Shown here: positions 41,138-54,800 of the stretch, piece by piece
Numbering within the stretch: the first letter of the stretch is position 1
Layout of the letters: each line of letters starts with the position of its first letter
Assembly: GCF_023343835.1 (NCBI RefSeq)
Contig: NC_064449.1
Coordinates: 2,765,778 to 2,829,777 of the forward strand
From: Lagopus muta
Lineage: Eukaryota > Chordata > Aves > Galliformes > Phasianidae
Length of the DNA stretch: 64,000 nt
Reading direction: 5' to 3'
The notes under the pieces: model-generated
Told to the model about the DNA's origin: nothing
What the model saw: the letters and a program-made list of their open reading frames with translations, nothing else
The model's database searches: none
Translations under genes and position numbers: made by a program

Positions 41138-42737
41138 ATGCCGGTGGAGCTGGGGCTGTGGGACGGGCCGCTGAGCCTGAGCGAGGTGGAGCAGAAACCC
41201 GCGCACCCGCTGCGCGTCAAGTACGGCTCCGTGGAGATAGACGAGCTGGGCAAGGTGCTCACCCCTACGCAGGTGAGCGGGGGGGCTGCGGCCGTTCAAC
41301 ATGGCTTCGGGGCTTTGCCGGGAGCGGTGCGGGATGAGCCGCGTGGTGACGCTGCCGGTCCTTCAGGTGCAGCACCGGCCCACCAGCATCGAGTGGGATG
41401 GCTGTGATCCCCACAAGCTCTACACCCTGGTGCTCACCGACCCCGATGCGCCCAGTCGGAAGGATCCGAAGTTCAGGTAATGGCGTTTATGATTTCCTAT
41501 CGAATCTGCGGAAAGTGGAGCGTTGCTTTTGGACCGAGCGGCTGGCAGGAGGCAGAGGATGCGCTCTGCCCTTGTATCTGTCCTCATAGACCTGCACAGT
41601 GCGAGGTAGAGCAGCTGATTCTGCCGTTTCTGCCAGTAGCTCGAAGTGGCACAGATCTGCTGCTCGTTGTGCTGCGTGCAGGAATTGGAATCAGGGCTGT
41701 CAGTGCAGCGAGGGAGCAGCTTGCCCTCAGCTCAGGCTCAGGAACGCACGCAGCACTCACTTCTGGGCTCAGAGGTGGGCCCTGGTGCTGCAGGGCAGGA
41801 TGGATGCTGCCCAATGGACTCTGAGCCCTGCAGCAGGCACTGAGCTCCCACTGCTCTTTGGGTTTAACGAATTAGAAATGGCAGCGGTTAGATTTGGTTC
41901 TCCTACACTGACAGCCCACGGGAAAACAGCTGCTTGGAGCAGAGGAAGGTCATACCTGGGGGTTGTTGTGCAGCCTGATTGTTTTATTTTTAGTTTTTTA
42001 ACCTTCTTTCAGAGAATGGCATCACTTCCTGGTGACCAACATGAAAGGTAACGATGTGGGGAGCGGGACCGTGCTGTCAGACTACGTGGGCTCCGGGCCC
42101 CCTAAAGGAACAGGTGGGTGCCTGCCTGCAGCAGTGCCTCGGGCCTGGTGGTGGTGTGGGTGGGTGAATGTGGGCTTGGAGGGGAGCACAGTGCTGCAGA
42201 AGTGGCCCACGGGTCCACCTGCATCTAAACCCGAGCCTGGTCAGGAGTTAGCAGCACCACCCCTTCTGTATCTGTTGAGGGGCTGTGCCTGCATTCAGTA
42301 GCCAGAAGGAGCACAGGTGTGACGTGAGCCGTTCAGGCATCTCAGGATACCTCCCTTAAGCTCATTTAGCTCAGTCATTCTTATCCCAGGGAATGGTGGT
42401 ATCAGCTGCCAGCAGTCCTCGGGTGGACACAGGCTTCTTTCCTGAGCTGGGGTCACTTCAACCCTTCAACCCCGTAACTCCAAGCGAGGTGCACTTGTAA
42501 TGCTGTCTCATCCCTGCAGGGCTGCACCGCTACGTGTGGCTGGTGTACGAGCAGCCGAAGCAGCTGGCCTGCAATGAGCCCATCCTGTCCAATCGCTCCG
42601 GCGACAAGCGAGGGAAGTTCAAGGTAGCAGCTTTCCGCAGCAAGTATGAGCTGGGGGTGCCGGTGGCTGGCACTTGCTACCAGGCAGAATGGGATGACTA
42701 CGTTCCGAAACTCTATGAGCAGCTGTCTGGGAAGTAG
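41138..42737 (+). CDS. PEBP1: PEBP1 / RKIP, phosphatidylethanolamine-binding protein 1 (4 exons, 187 aa)
   Basis: PEBP1 (Raf kinase inhibitor protein) is a small cytosolic protein that binds anionic ligands and RAF1, blocking RAF-MEK signalling, and is also linked to lipoxygenase and GRK2 control. Exons: 41138-41272, 41367-41476, 42013-42113, 42520-42737; phases close to exactly 187 codons, the mammalian length. The ligand-pocket signatures are intact: [20 protein letters not shown] (the PEBP family signature), [20 protein letters not shown] with the GxHR motif, and the C-terminal helix [15 protein letters not shown]. The serine in [11 protein letters not shown], equivalent to the PKC-regulated Ser153 region, is present. 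It is divergent from VSIG10 and convergent with TAOK3, the same order as human 12q24.23 as I recall. The start ATG has a good context (GGCCATGCC). Confidence 0.98.
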
Positions 42738-43378
42738 GGAGAAGGGACCTGACCACGCACTGTGCTGCATTCTCCGTTCCCCTGGAGACCGGTCTTGTCT
42801 CAGCATTTCTCTGTAGTTTTGTTTGCCTGATGAGCTGAGAACCCAGCTGCTCCTGCACTGACAACTTGAGCCGTAACTCGAACCATAACCCCACTGATCT
42901 CTGTGAAGTGAATCTGCTTTGGTGTCAGAGCGGTCTGGCTGTGCATTGTGCTTCAGCTGGCTCCTGTAGGTACAGGCCATAGCTAAATAGGCTTCTGAAA
43001 AGCTGACCCTGTGAGAGCAGCCCCCAAGGCCAACCTGCTCAAGGGAAGCCTAAGCCTTTGTGACTCAGTGCCACTTCAGAGTGTCTCTACTGTGTTAAAA
43101 CGGTGTCATGCAGCAGCAGTGTGGGTAGAGAACCACTTCTGGCTGCGAAGCCTTCTCTTTCCAGAAGGGGAGAGGGCAGCAGTCTATAAAGGAAACTGCA
43201 TTTTTTTTCTCTCTTGCAAGTATTTGGCCGGTGCCTCCAATAATGTGAACCACTAATTAGTAGAATGAGGTAGGGACTCTGGTTTATAGCACTACTTTCT
43301 GATATCTGTTTCCACTCAAAGCTGAGAGGCTTTGCTTTGCTCGACTTCTGTTGTGACCTGGTGTTTGCTCACAGTGCA

Positions 43379-43384
43379 ATTAAA
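43379..43384 (+). terminator. PEBP1 poly(A) signal ATTAAA
   Basis: ATTAAA lies about 640 bases after the PEBP1 stop, followed by a GGTGGATGGACAGTGTGGTT stretch that could be the downstream GT-rich element. It implies a 3' UTR of about 0.66 kb. Confidence 0.65.
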
Positions 43385-43399
43385 CACTTTGCAAGGTGG

Positions 43400-44378
43400 A
43401 TGGACAGTGTGGTTGTCTTCTTGGGGGAAGGGGGAAAAGGGGAACACTTAGAGGAGCAGTGTGATGTAGCAAGGTTCCTCTTCTGATGTGCAAGGAGATG
43501 CTGGAGCCTTGTGCTGGGGGAGCCCCACCATCCTGGCAGTTGCCTTAGCACTTCCTGTGCTTGAGGAGCAAACTGCAAGGCAGGCACATCCCAGAAGCCC
43601 GTGCCTCACTCACCTCAGGTTGGTGTAGGGTAGTCTACAGCCTGTTACCTATTGCTAATGCATTCCTTGCAGCAAGTGGGGCAGCATTTGCTCACTTGAG
43701 TGCAGGTTTCACCTCCTGTGACATGCGCTGCCACCAGCATTACACGCCTGAAGATGCATCCCAGCCCTGCTGCAGGGCACACTGGTTGCTGGATTTGCTG
43801 AGCCCTTGGGGCAGGAAACAAACCTGGATTCAAATCACAGGCTTGGTTTTAAAGAAGATGAAGACAATGTAACTGCTTCACACAACTGGAAGCCTTCCTC
43901 CTCTTAACTGCTTCATTGTCTCAAAGGACCTGTTTTTAAGGGGTGTGAAAGACAGACGTGCATAAAGAACTTCAGCACCTTGTAGCAATGCCCTGTGGAA
44001 ATCAGAGTTACCTCATAGTTTGCCCCCAGGGTGGGAACCCAACCCAGCATTGCAGCTCCATACCTGGAAGGCAGCACAGCCAGACCCGCAGCACGGTGCC
44101 AGCTGGTGGCGGGGTGCCACAGGCAGAGCATCACAGGCACAGGTCCTCCCAGCAAGGAAGCTTTCAAGGGAAAGCCCCAACTAAACACACCAACATCTAC
44201 AACAAAAACAGCAGAGGGTGCAGATCCCAAGAGCTGAGCCAGTTCAGACTGGAAGAAAGGCATAAAATAAAGAGATGAGCAGCGATGCAGCAGTCTGAAC
44301 GCATTCCCCCCCCAGCCCAGGGCCAGGCCATGAGCCACTGCTCCCCCAAAGAGACAGCGAGGCACTGTGATGAACACT
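43400..44378. other. Spacer between PEBP1 and TAOK3 3' ends
   Basis: About 1 kb between the convergent poly(A) signals. I see no gene and no clear repeat. Confidence 0.6.
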
Positions 44379-44384
44379 TTTATT
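44379..44384 (-). terminator. TAOK3 poly(A) signal (AATAAA on minus strand)
   Basis: TTTATT on the plus strand gives AATAAA on the minus strand about 1.45 kb beyond the TAOK3 stop. Earlier A/T-rich variants around 45,240-45,350 could give shorter 3' ends. Confidence 0.55.
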
Positions 44385-45835
44385 TACAAATATAATTAAA
44401 AGCTCTGACAGTTACTCATGCTCTTCCTTTGAACCTGAAAAACGTTTTTTGTATTTTTTTTTTGCTGTTTTGTTTTCCTTGTTGCTTTTTTTTAAGTTTT
44501 TTGTTGTTTTTTTTTTATTTAAAGTGCATGCAAAAGAAGTAAAGCCTTTTTTTTTTGTTTGTTTTGTCGGTTTTTTTTTCTTTTTTTTCTTTTTTTTTTT
44601 CCATCTTTTTTTTTTTTTTATTGTAAGAAAATACACAGTTTGAAAGTGTGAGTAATGCGATATTTATGACCGAAATCATGGGAGACCGGGGGAGGATTCG
44701 GGAGAGGAACAGAAACATCAGAAAAGAAAGCAATAGGATGGACCAAAAGAAAGAGAAAAGAAAGGAGCGGGGATGGCGTGAGAGACAGCGCCGAACTGCA
44801 GGGACTGAAGCGGAAGGGAGGAGGGGGGGGAAAAGGGGAGGAAAGAAGTAAAAAAATTTCTGATCAGAGAAACAGTTAAAATACAATATGAAAATAAGTA
44901 AAAGCTCTCCTTAAATTCCTTCTATACACAAAATACACGATTTGACAAAGCCCAATTTGTGCTACTGGGATCCCGCGGGCTCGTTTCTAAGTGTATTCGA
45001 CATTCTCCGCGACAGCAGAAAATGGTTTATGATACAATCAAGAGTAACGCCGAGGAGCCAGGGCCGCCCCGCCTGGCACGGTGCTCCTACAAAGCGCCAG
45101 GTCTTCGCCCACCCCCCTCCCCACCAAGTAATAATATGTCACCACTGATATGTACAGCACGATTCCGTGGTTGGTGGTTTTATTGTTTTTTTTTTGTCTT
45201 TTTTTTTTTTTGTCTTCCTGTAAAATGTATCAAATTTTTTTATTTTTTTTTTCACAATCTTTAATAAAATTTTTCTTATTATTATTTTCATTATTCCTGA
45301 TGAATAAATACCAAAAAAATAAAAATAAAATAAAATTATGCAGCAGCTAGTTAAGGTAAGGCTGCGGATTTCGTCTCTCTCCCCCTGGGTTTGTATCTAT
45401 CACTTATATTTTTTTTTTGCTTGTACTTTCAGAGATTGGTGGAAAAATGAGTGATTGCTCCAAAGCAACAAACATCCACTTGGGTTTGGTTTTTTTTTTT
45501 TTTTCTTTTTTTTTTTCTTTTTTTTTTTCTCCATTAAAATCGTCTCCAAAGTTTTTCACTGAAACATTTTTAATCATTGCACAGAGACATCAATACTGTG
45601 ACATACTATGGAAAAGACCGCCAGGAGCCGTCCTGCACCGGGACTTGACACAGGGGGAAAGGGGACCCCTGATGGAGTAAGAATATACAGGCACTAGTCC
45701 GACACGATGTCAGTAAGAGAGACAGAAAGAGAGAGAGCACGCCCGTTAACATGGGGAATGTTGCTTTTGCAAGTTTTGTACCTATTTTGTTTGATTTTGT
45801 CTGGTTTTTTTGTTAAATGGCAAAGAAATTTCGTC
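44385..45835 (-). other. TAOK3 3' UTR with A-rich low-complexity tracts
   Basis: In mRNA sense this stretch holds long A-rich tracts, written as T-rich on the plus strand at about 44,430-44,640, 45,170-45,350 and 45,490-45,535, separated by purine-rich sequence. No exon is seen. The tracts could cause internal oligo(dT) priming in cDNA libraries. Confidence 0.7.
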
Positions 45836-48800
45836 TCATCTATAGTCCTCCTTGGGATAATCTAATGTGACCAAATTCCCAAAGCCCATTCGTAAGCTCT
45901 CCATGTCAAACGTTTCAATCTCTCGCTCCTGCCTTTCCAACAGAAACTTGATCCTCTCGCTGCGTTCCTTCTGGAGGGCGGCGAGCTCCTCTTCAATCTG
46001 CAAGAAGCACAACCAGCACAGCCCCTCAGCAGCGCCCTCAAACACACACAGCCCTCTGCAGGCCCCCGCCGGGCACCAACTATGGCCACATGCACTCAGG
46101 CAGCAGCTGCTCGCTGCCAGCAGCCCGCCCCAAACCCACCTTTTGTTCCAGATGTGCCCTGCGCAGTGACACCCTCTGCTCCAGCTTCTGGAGTTCTCTT
46201 TCGTGCTGTGCTTCTGTCTGCATCTTAATTTTGCTCTGGTACGCGTTGAGGAGCTCCATCTCCTGCTGGAGTTGCAGTCTCAGGGCTTGGCATTCCGCTT
46301 CTTGGGCCTCGTCCAGTCGCAGCTGTGAGACAGAACATGTCGTGCTGCAAGGACTGGTGGCCCGACTGCACCCACAGCCCTGCAGGCCCACAGGCAGGAG
46401 GGCAGGGATGCTGCACCTACCGCTTGCGAGGCCATCATCTCGTTGATGCTCTGCTCGTACTGCTCCGCCAGGATGGCGAGCTTCCTCGTCTGCTCGTCCT
46501 TTAGACTCTTCAAAATTGTCTTGTGCTCACTCTTTGGAGTTACTTCCAGCTGGTGATTCTTCAGTGCTTTGTACTGCTTAGTTTGCACTTTGCACGTGTC
46601 CTGGAACTGCTTTTTGATCTGCATTTCCATAGCCTGCCAAGGAAGGAACGATGTGAAGAGCACAGATTGCTTTGGGAATGCAGAGGTCACAGCCTGCCCA
46701 AACGGACACAGCCCTGAGGCACAACCACAGCTCCCCCGTGCTCTGCATTTCTCCTGTTCTGTGCACGCAGCGACCAGCCCGAGAGCAACTCCAGTGTGTG
46801 CTGAGCTGCCACTGACCACAGGCCTGGGCCAGGAACAGGATCAACCAAACCTCCTTAGCCCAGGACATCAGTCTTCTGCTGCTGCCCCCTGCCTCCCGCA
46901 CAGTGCAATGGCCTTGCCTCTGAGGCCTCCTGTTTTGCTAGCCTGCATGAGCTGCCTCTCCTCACTACAGACACTACACAGGGACAGCTGACCTGAGAAC
47001 CTGTGAGAGTGTGAGGAAATGAACAAAAGCACTACGCTTTTTCAGACATTATGAGGAAGAGAGCCATCCCCCAGGGCAGCTCTGAACCCGGACAGAGCAC
47101 AGGGCTCAGCACACCTGTGTTCGCTCCCCTTGTTGATTTTTAAAGCAAGGAAGCATCAGCCAACCCCTTTCCATGCTGAGGTCTGTAGGCTAACATGAGC
47201 GAGGGCGGAGGATGGCATGGACTATCAGGAGCAAATCCTGTCATACCTCGGTAAGGAGCAGCCTATTTTTATGGGCAGTCTCAATTAACATAACAGAAAT
47301 CCTCGGTGAGCTCTGCTACAATAGTTTGCAAATTCCTCATACCAGTGCAGCTCTGAGCAAAGGGAAGGGATGCAAGGGAGAGCACGGTGGAGAGTGCTGG
47401 TTCTGCGGCACAGGTGCTGCTTGAGAAGCCTCAGACACACAACCTGCCTGCCCACAAAGCACGGCAGGACACAGGCTGGGAGGGAAGGAAAGCTTCCAGC
47501 ACCTTCAGGTTCTTTGGTTGCTGCCGGAGCTCCATGAAATGCTTCCTGTGCAGCTCCCGCTCTCGTCGCTTGTTGTATTCCAGCTGATTCTCAAGCTCAG
47601 TCTGGTGCTGCAGCCGGATCAGGTCCATTCGCAGCTTCTGCAGCGTGTGCAGCTGCCTGTATTCCAGCTCACGCGTCGACTCGTCGTGCCGGATCAGCAT
47701 GGCGTGCTCCATTTCTTTCTGGGTCCGCTTCTTGTTCAACTCCTGCACAAGAGCACAGCAGAACACCAAAAAAAAGGTGAATTTGCAAGGCTGGCTGCTC
47801 GTGTCACTGCTTCAGATGGCATCGAGCTCTTCCAAGTGCACCACCATGGCACCGTGGGAGCGCTGCTGATGACCTGGCGTGGCTCTGTAACTCACACCAA
47901 GGCACCTCCCAGGTCCCCCAGTGGCCGTCCAGCAGGTGGCACTGGGGCCACACAGCCCTCTGCTGCGGCTGCTGCAAGTCCCAGAAGTCTGTAACCTCCT
48001 GGGGTACTGATGGCCATGCCCACAACTGGAGGCCTTTCTGTCTGTTTCACATTTCCCCAGGCTCCTGTCAGATGATGGGAGACGAGGCTTCTTATACACT
48101 AATTACTAATGGCCAAAGAAGTATTCAGCTCCAAAGCACACTGCATAAGAAAAACTACCTCATCTGCCACCAGATACAGGTGATTTTTGACCCCATGTGC
48201 AGATAAAATGATGACATATCCCAAGCCTTGTGCTACTTTGCAATGCACACAATTGTTTCTGCACACAGCGCCCTGCAGGTCCAAGAAAACCTTCAGCACA
48301 CTGTAAACCAACAAGCAGGAAGATAACTGGTGCTGAATGCTGTTGTTATCTCTGTCTCAAGGTATTGCCAACAACCTGCAGAGCCACGAGCTGAGGTGAG
48401 CTCAGGTGAGCAGTGATTCCAGCTGTACCCTTAGTGGTGCTCTGCTGACATTGGCAGACGGTCTGCTGGTACATCTCTGCTCCAGCTCTCAGCTTACCAA
48501 CTCGTCACTACACTTCATGCTAGCCTAAGGCACAGCAGGGGCTGCCTGGCACTACGTATGCACACAGTGCCCAGCACATGGAGGGCTCAGTGTTGGCTCG
48601 TCTAACAAATTCCTGCAGCAGAAGCAAAAATAACTAATTATTCTGAGCTTTTGCTTGCATGTTGTAATCCCACTGCACTTCTCAACATCAGCACCTGCAA
48701 ATATCCACTCCAAACCTGCTGGCTCTAACTGTGAAGACACTGCACGCGCTCACATTTAAGCAAAACTTGCACCCTGACAGCCAAAATAAAGATAAGGACA

Positions 48801-51800
48801 TGCTGCAGTGCATTCCATTTGTAGCACATGGCAGTGTGTGTTCAGCTGGGACGTGTGCCTTGGCCTCAAAGCAGGCCAGCCAGCTGCTCCTGTGCCCATC
48901 TCACACCTGGTTTCAAGTCCAGTGTGAACAAATGAAAGCACTGCAGGCCTCACGCTTTTCCACTCGCACAAAAACAACCTCTTGCTTTCCTGAAACATCA
49001 AAGGTAAAAAAACAACCAACATTTTAAAAGAGTTGTTTAAATTCAAGCTCCTGATCCAGTGAATTTGAGCTCATCAGTTAAGTGTGTGGGGAAGCTGATG
49101 GCAGCAGAATGAATGTGTGGATATCAGAACAGGCTGACCACTTGCTCAATCTCAGCCTTTCCTGAAGCACCTTCCCATCTCACAGTCCTTCCCTACAAGT
49201 AATGCTCTCTCAAGATTTCACATGCTATACTGAAAAACAGATATATAAAAAAAAATCTAGGAGCAACAATTCTTTTTCCAAAGCAGTATTTAACTCCCAG
49301 CAGCCTGAAAGGCTGAAGTTATTACTGTTTCATTACATGTTTTAAACATATGTTTACTTCAGCCAACAAGCAGAGCTCCTCATACGATGCCCTTCCAGCC
49401 CTCCTATCCTACAGCTGGCTGTGATGCTCAGCATGAGCTGTGCTCTGAATGAAGCCCTCCCCCAACAAGCCTAGGGGGCAGGAGCTCAGATCAATCCCTC
49501 AGGCCCAGAGTGGGTGGCTCACATGTTTCTTTCTGCAAGCCACTTATGCCACCCTCTTCCATTAATAAATAGAAGCAGCCTGGGAGGTGCCTTGGTGTGA
49601 GCGCCAACTACATTTCTGTATAGAAAACAGGTTCCCCAAACACATTTCCTACACTTTTCTCAGTTCTGTTTGGCGACTGAAAACACAGAGATCTAATATC
49701 ACAAAGCTGCTTTACAGACACAAAGGTACAATTTCAAGAACTGTGTAGGAAAGCAACTGAAGAGTGCCATACTTCCCGAATGTTCTGCTGCTCCAACTCG
49801 TGCCTCTTGATCATCGTTTTTCTCTTGAAGAAACGGCAGTTTTTGTCGTAGTAGAGTCTCTGCTGGCTGAGAAGATGGGCCTCCTCTTCAGCCTGTGTGT
49901 GCTGCAGGTTCTCTTTGTGTTTGGATATTCTTTCCTGCTTCTCTTTCTTCGGTGTGCTGTGGTCCTCGTTCATTTCCTGCACGCACAGAGTCAAAAACAA
50001 GGCTCCTTTTAGCATCACTGTGACACAGAACCTGGAGAACCATCAGTCAGTGGGCACTCCTCCACCATTCAGTTCATGCAAGGGCAACAAATGCAGAGCC
50101 CAGGCTGTCACCCAGCTCTGCCATCCCTGCCACCTCTAGAGCTGCACTGCTACCTCCAAGAGGAGCAGGGAAAAATGCCCAGTAAGAACAAACAGCTTAA
50201 AGTCTGCACAGTGCAGCAATGAGAATGCAGAAAACACAACTGCAGGGGAGGTCTGTCTGTCCAGGAAAGGGATCTGAATCCTTGGCTCCCTGTACCAGCT
50301 TTACAAAGGAGTCCAGCCTGGACTTAAGTTTCCCTCGTTTCAATGGGACTGAAGCTTAAATCTGTTGAATCAGTTGCTATCCCCTTTATCCCCCCTACCT
50401 TCTTAACTACAAGTGATTTTGCTGGGGACAGTTTGTGACAGCCACTGGCTAAACACTAAGTTACTGATGTCTTTTTCTCCAGTTCATGTACATAATCCCA
50501 AGGCTTTTAGTCAAGTGACATCTAGATCACTGCTCCGATTGCTTACTCTCTGTGGGGAAAACAGATGAGGAAAAGGAAGAAGAAGAAATCTCTGCGAACT
50601 GCTGTTTCCCCTCATAATCCTCAGCTTCAAAGATTCCACTCCATGACATATCATGCAGGCTCCTCCAGCATGCTTCAAGATTATTCTAGAAATGCTGCCA
50701 GATGACCCCAGCTCCTGACAGTTTACTTGCTAGGAATCTAAATTTGCTTCCATGTATGATGGCATCCTAAACCCCTGGGCTGGCCCAGGTTAATCAAAAG
50801 GAAAGTCTAGTTCATGTTCATTCCACACCCCTTCAGCCCTGAAAATGACAGCAGCTTGCCTCTTTAATCTTTTCCTTGCAAAGCTTGTATTGTTTCTTCT
50901 GACTTTCTAAAAAGGTCGCCAGGTCTTTCTTTTGCTGAGCCAAAATCTGTTGCTGGAATTTCTTTTCATCTGCTGCAGCTGTCTTTGCCTGCAAGGCACA
51001 GAGAAAGAGAAAAAAAAAATAGGGGTGAAGGTGCAAGCACTGAATCCAGAATCCAGCACAAATCAGTTTTCTCTATGCATTTTTGGTCTGTCATTCTCCC
51101 ATCACATGTAAGACAAAGCCATGAATATTTGGCCAAATGAAATCTGTAAATAAGAAAACAGAATGCCCACACACATTTAAGAGCTTTCCTTTCTTTTCTC
51201 TGCACCAGAGCCATCTCAGAGGGTCAAAGCCCACTAACTGTACGGAGTAACGGGTTGACTTTATACAGACTGACAGCAGGCTGCCAGGTTACAGCTTTGT
51301 AGCTGCCACAGCCACTAGAAGAACCTCCTGCCAGGTGCCCACAGCTGTCCCCCAGGCAGCAGTCATCACTGCTTGATGCCAATGCCGTCCACCAGCACTC
51401 CATGTGTGGCTGTGAAGCTGTTCCAGTAACTGACCAAGGCAGCTCCAGACAGTAACCATACCGGCTGCTCACAAACATGGGTTTCAAGCACTACTTCCAC
51501 TGCCTTTCCCTTCAGAGCTGTACGCCCTTCTCACTCACCTCACCCACCTGGGGAGCCCGCGTCGGCACTCACCTCCTTCTCCATCACAGCCACTTGCTTC
51601 TTGGCCAGCTTCTCCAGCTCAATGGACGAGTTGTTGGCATGTGTCTCCACCTCCTTCTGCAGCTTGAGGCGGTGCTCGTCCATCTCGGCCTTCAACTTGT
51701 TTTCCAGGGCGATCAGCTGCTTCTGGTGCTGGCGCCGCATCCGCTTATATCCTGACATCTGTTCCCGCAACTCGTTCTCCTGCTCATGCTCATGGATCTG

Positions 51801-54800
51801 CCTTGTAACCTGAGGTCAGCAAAAGGGAAAGAAATGCTACGTGGCTCTTCTTAACCGCCTCCTTATGAACTGCTTACCTGTAAAGAGCACCGCGCTTTGC
51901 TGCACGTCAACTCTTGGAGGTCAACTTGCAGGGAGCGCCGCTCCGGGTTTCAAAGGGTGCTGGCATCTAACACTACAACTCGGGTCAAAAGGTTTCTCCC
52001 TCCTCAATCCTCCCCCACCTTCCCAAGCACTCTATGTGGCATCTCCACTGCCACAGCCGAAAACACCATGTTCGGAAGAAAGAGAACAGGTTGCACATCA
52101 CTGTGGGCAATACTGGAGGAGGTCTGCAAACAAAGGTGCCTGCTGTACAACCTTCCTTGGAGACAGGCTTCAAATCCCAAAGGTTACGTGGACTTACAAG
52201 ATGGTGCTGCTTTAAGGAACTCGCCCCCATCCTTGGAAGCTCCCCGCATGGTCCCTCAACACCTATTTCCTGCTATGAGCCACCTCCTTCAAAATTGCTT
52301 CTTAAAATTCAAGACTGAGCTCATTCCCTACCAGAATTGAAAGTTTTCTAACAAGGGAACGCTGTTCTGGAACTGTGTGCTCTTGACAAGATTGATCAGA
52401 TGGTCTAAGCAGATTTTAAACCCCGCTCAGCTGAAACAAACTCACAAGTTCCACATTCATTTCCATGCCTAAGTGCATCCCTGTGAAAGGCAGAAAAAAA
52501 ACCCCAGGAAGTCGAGCCAAAATTTTTCAGAAGAAAACACGGGTGGTGATGCTTCCATTTTAAAAGATGAAAAGTGTCCAAGATTGATTTTTTTTTTAAT
52601 TGAGAATACAGACTCAGGAACTTCACGTGTAATGATCTGCTCATCTTTTATAGGACAACCCCAAAACCCTCTCAGCATACAGGTAGAGGTAAGTAAGAGG
52701 GGATGTCTCCTTCACACCCGACCCAAAGCAGCAGAGTTCAGCCCTATTGGAGCCTTATGAACCAACAGCCCTTCCTGCAGCCTGCAGGAGTGCAGCCTTC
52801 CTGGAGAATTTCTCCATAGGCAGCCAAGAGGAAGAACTGGCACCTACCACAGCACTGCTGTCATTTGGAGGTCATTTTCCAGAGATCTTTAAGGTAAGTT
52901 CAGGCCTGGGATGGGATGTACACACAGACCTGGGAAGGCTGCAGCCAACGGAAGGAGAGCAGCTGCTTTCCTGAGAGCCAACCAAGCAGTTCTGCAGGAC
53001 TGTAACTGCAGCATTTGCTAAGCTCTGACATCAACCAGCGAGTTCAGCAGCACCACCACCGTGTCACCAACACCAGGGAGGAGCGTGAAGAGGTCAGGAA
53101 GAGCCTTGCATGGCCTTTACCCTCAAATGGATTGACAGCAATTTACAGCAAGGAGTCGCCATCCAAGACAATAATGGCCAGTCCCGGAGCAGAAACAAGT
53201 CATGAGAGGACTGAGCCAAGGAAATGGAAGGCCTGTTTCCCCTGCACCCTTCCTAAAGTGGGTTGGAGCTTGATGATCCTTGAGCTCCTTTCCAATCCAA
53301 GCTATTCTATGATAAAGCAACTGTAGAGAGAAAGCAAACATCTGTGCACAGAAAACACAGAACGAGCCCTGTGCCATACTGCACTCCAGCACCACACTGG
53401 CAAAGCCAAACATCAACCACAGGAAGTGCTGATGCACAATTCGTATCCTCCCAAGGAATTTGGGGATGTTATTTTCAAATTGGCTGGACTAAACACATGA
53501 AACTGATGTAGAGTTTCTCTAAGAAATCTGACCTGCTAATGATAAGAGGCAGATGTAGCCAACATGTAGACAAGAATCCAGCATTTCACATGTATGCTGT
53601 TTGCTATGTTAAGCAAGGTAAGTTTAGGTTGGATATCAGGAAAAACTTCTTTACAGAAGGGGTTGTTAAGCACTGGAACAGGCTCCCCAGGTTGAGTCAC
53701 CAGCCTGGATGTGTTTAAAAACTGTTTGGATGTGGTGCTCAGGGACGTGATTTAGCAGAGGGTTGTTAGAGTTAGGGTCGTGTGGTCAGATCATGGTTGG
53801 ACTCAATGATCTTTAAAGGCTTTTCCAATCTGAGCAATTCTAAGGTAAGACTTCCAGTAAGCAGGCTTGGCTGGGGCCTGGCACATGTGGTGACCCCCAG
53901 GCAGGAGCCAAGGATGTGCCTGGATGGGCACTGCCTGCTGCCATGGGAATGCTCAGTGCCAAAGCAGACAGCAAGAGTCTAAGAAACACAGAGCTGAAAA
54001 TCAGTTATAAAGTATTTTGTAAAAGTAGCTCCATAGGTGATGATGGGAAGAAAGATGACACAGGAAATGCTTATCACCAAGTTTGTTCTTTACCTAGCCA
54101 GAAAATGTCAGCACTCTTTAAAGCAGCAAACTGTGGTTTCCTGAAGCCCCGCTCAAAGCACGGCGCAATCAGTCCGGTCATCAGCAGAACCAAAGCTCTG
54201 CATAAAACAGAGCAGCTTCCATTAAGGTGTGACATTTTCTCAGTTTCTTATCTCTCTGCATCCTTGGCATACACAGAACTGAGACAGACAGATGCCTTCT
54301 CCAACCTACTCTCACACACAGTTCACTCATCACATAAAATCCAAAGTTACTCTTATTCACTCTCCAAGATTTTCAGCTTTACGTAAGGAAGCTGGGCTCA
54401 CAACTCCTCCAAAATGGCACTTCTTTAGAGATCCTTCTTCATCTCATCGCATTGCTCAGATGAGACACCGAGTTTTCTCCTAAAAAGAAGTATTTTCACC
54501 TCTCAAAACACCGTGTCTTCCTTGCTGGATGGAGGCAGAGGACTGAGCAAAACGCCAACCACCAGCAGCCCTTCTCCCACTGAGAACTTTTGAGATGAGA
54601 AAAAACAAGTTCAGCATTTTAGGGCAAAGACCTCAATAGACAGCAGCCAGATGAGCTGATGAGAAATCCAACACCTGGAGTAAAACGTCACTGTGCAGCA
54701 GAAGAAGGTTGAAGACAACAGGCGCTGTGTAAATGCACCAGGAGTCGGTGCACTTGGACGGCCACGTCCAGAGGCTGCTCCCATGTACCCAGGCATTTGG

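Noticed and set aside
44412-44636. Lysine-rich frame KKKRWKKKKKKKK on the minus strand
   Set aside because: It is a translation of the A-rich tract in the TAOK3 3' UTR.
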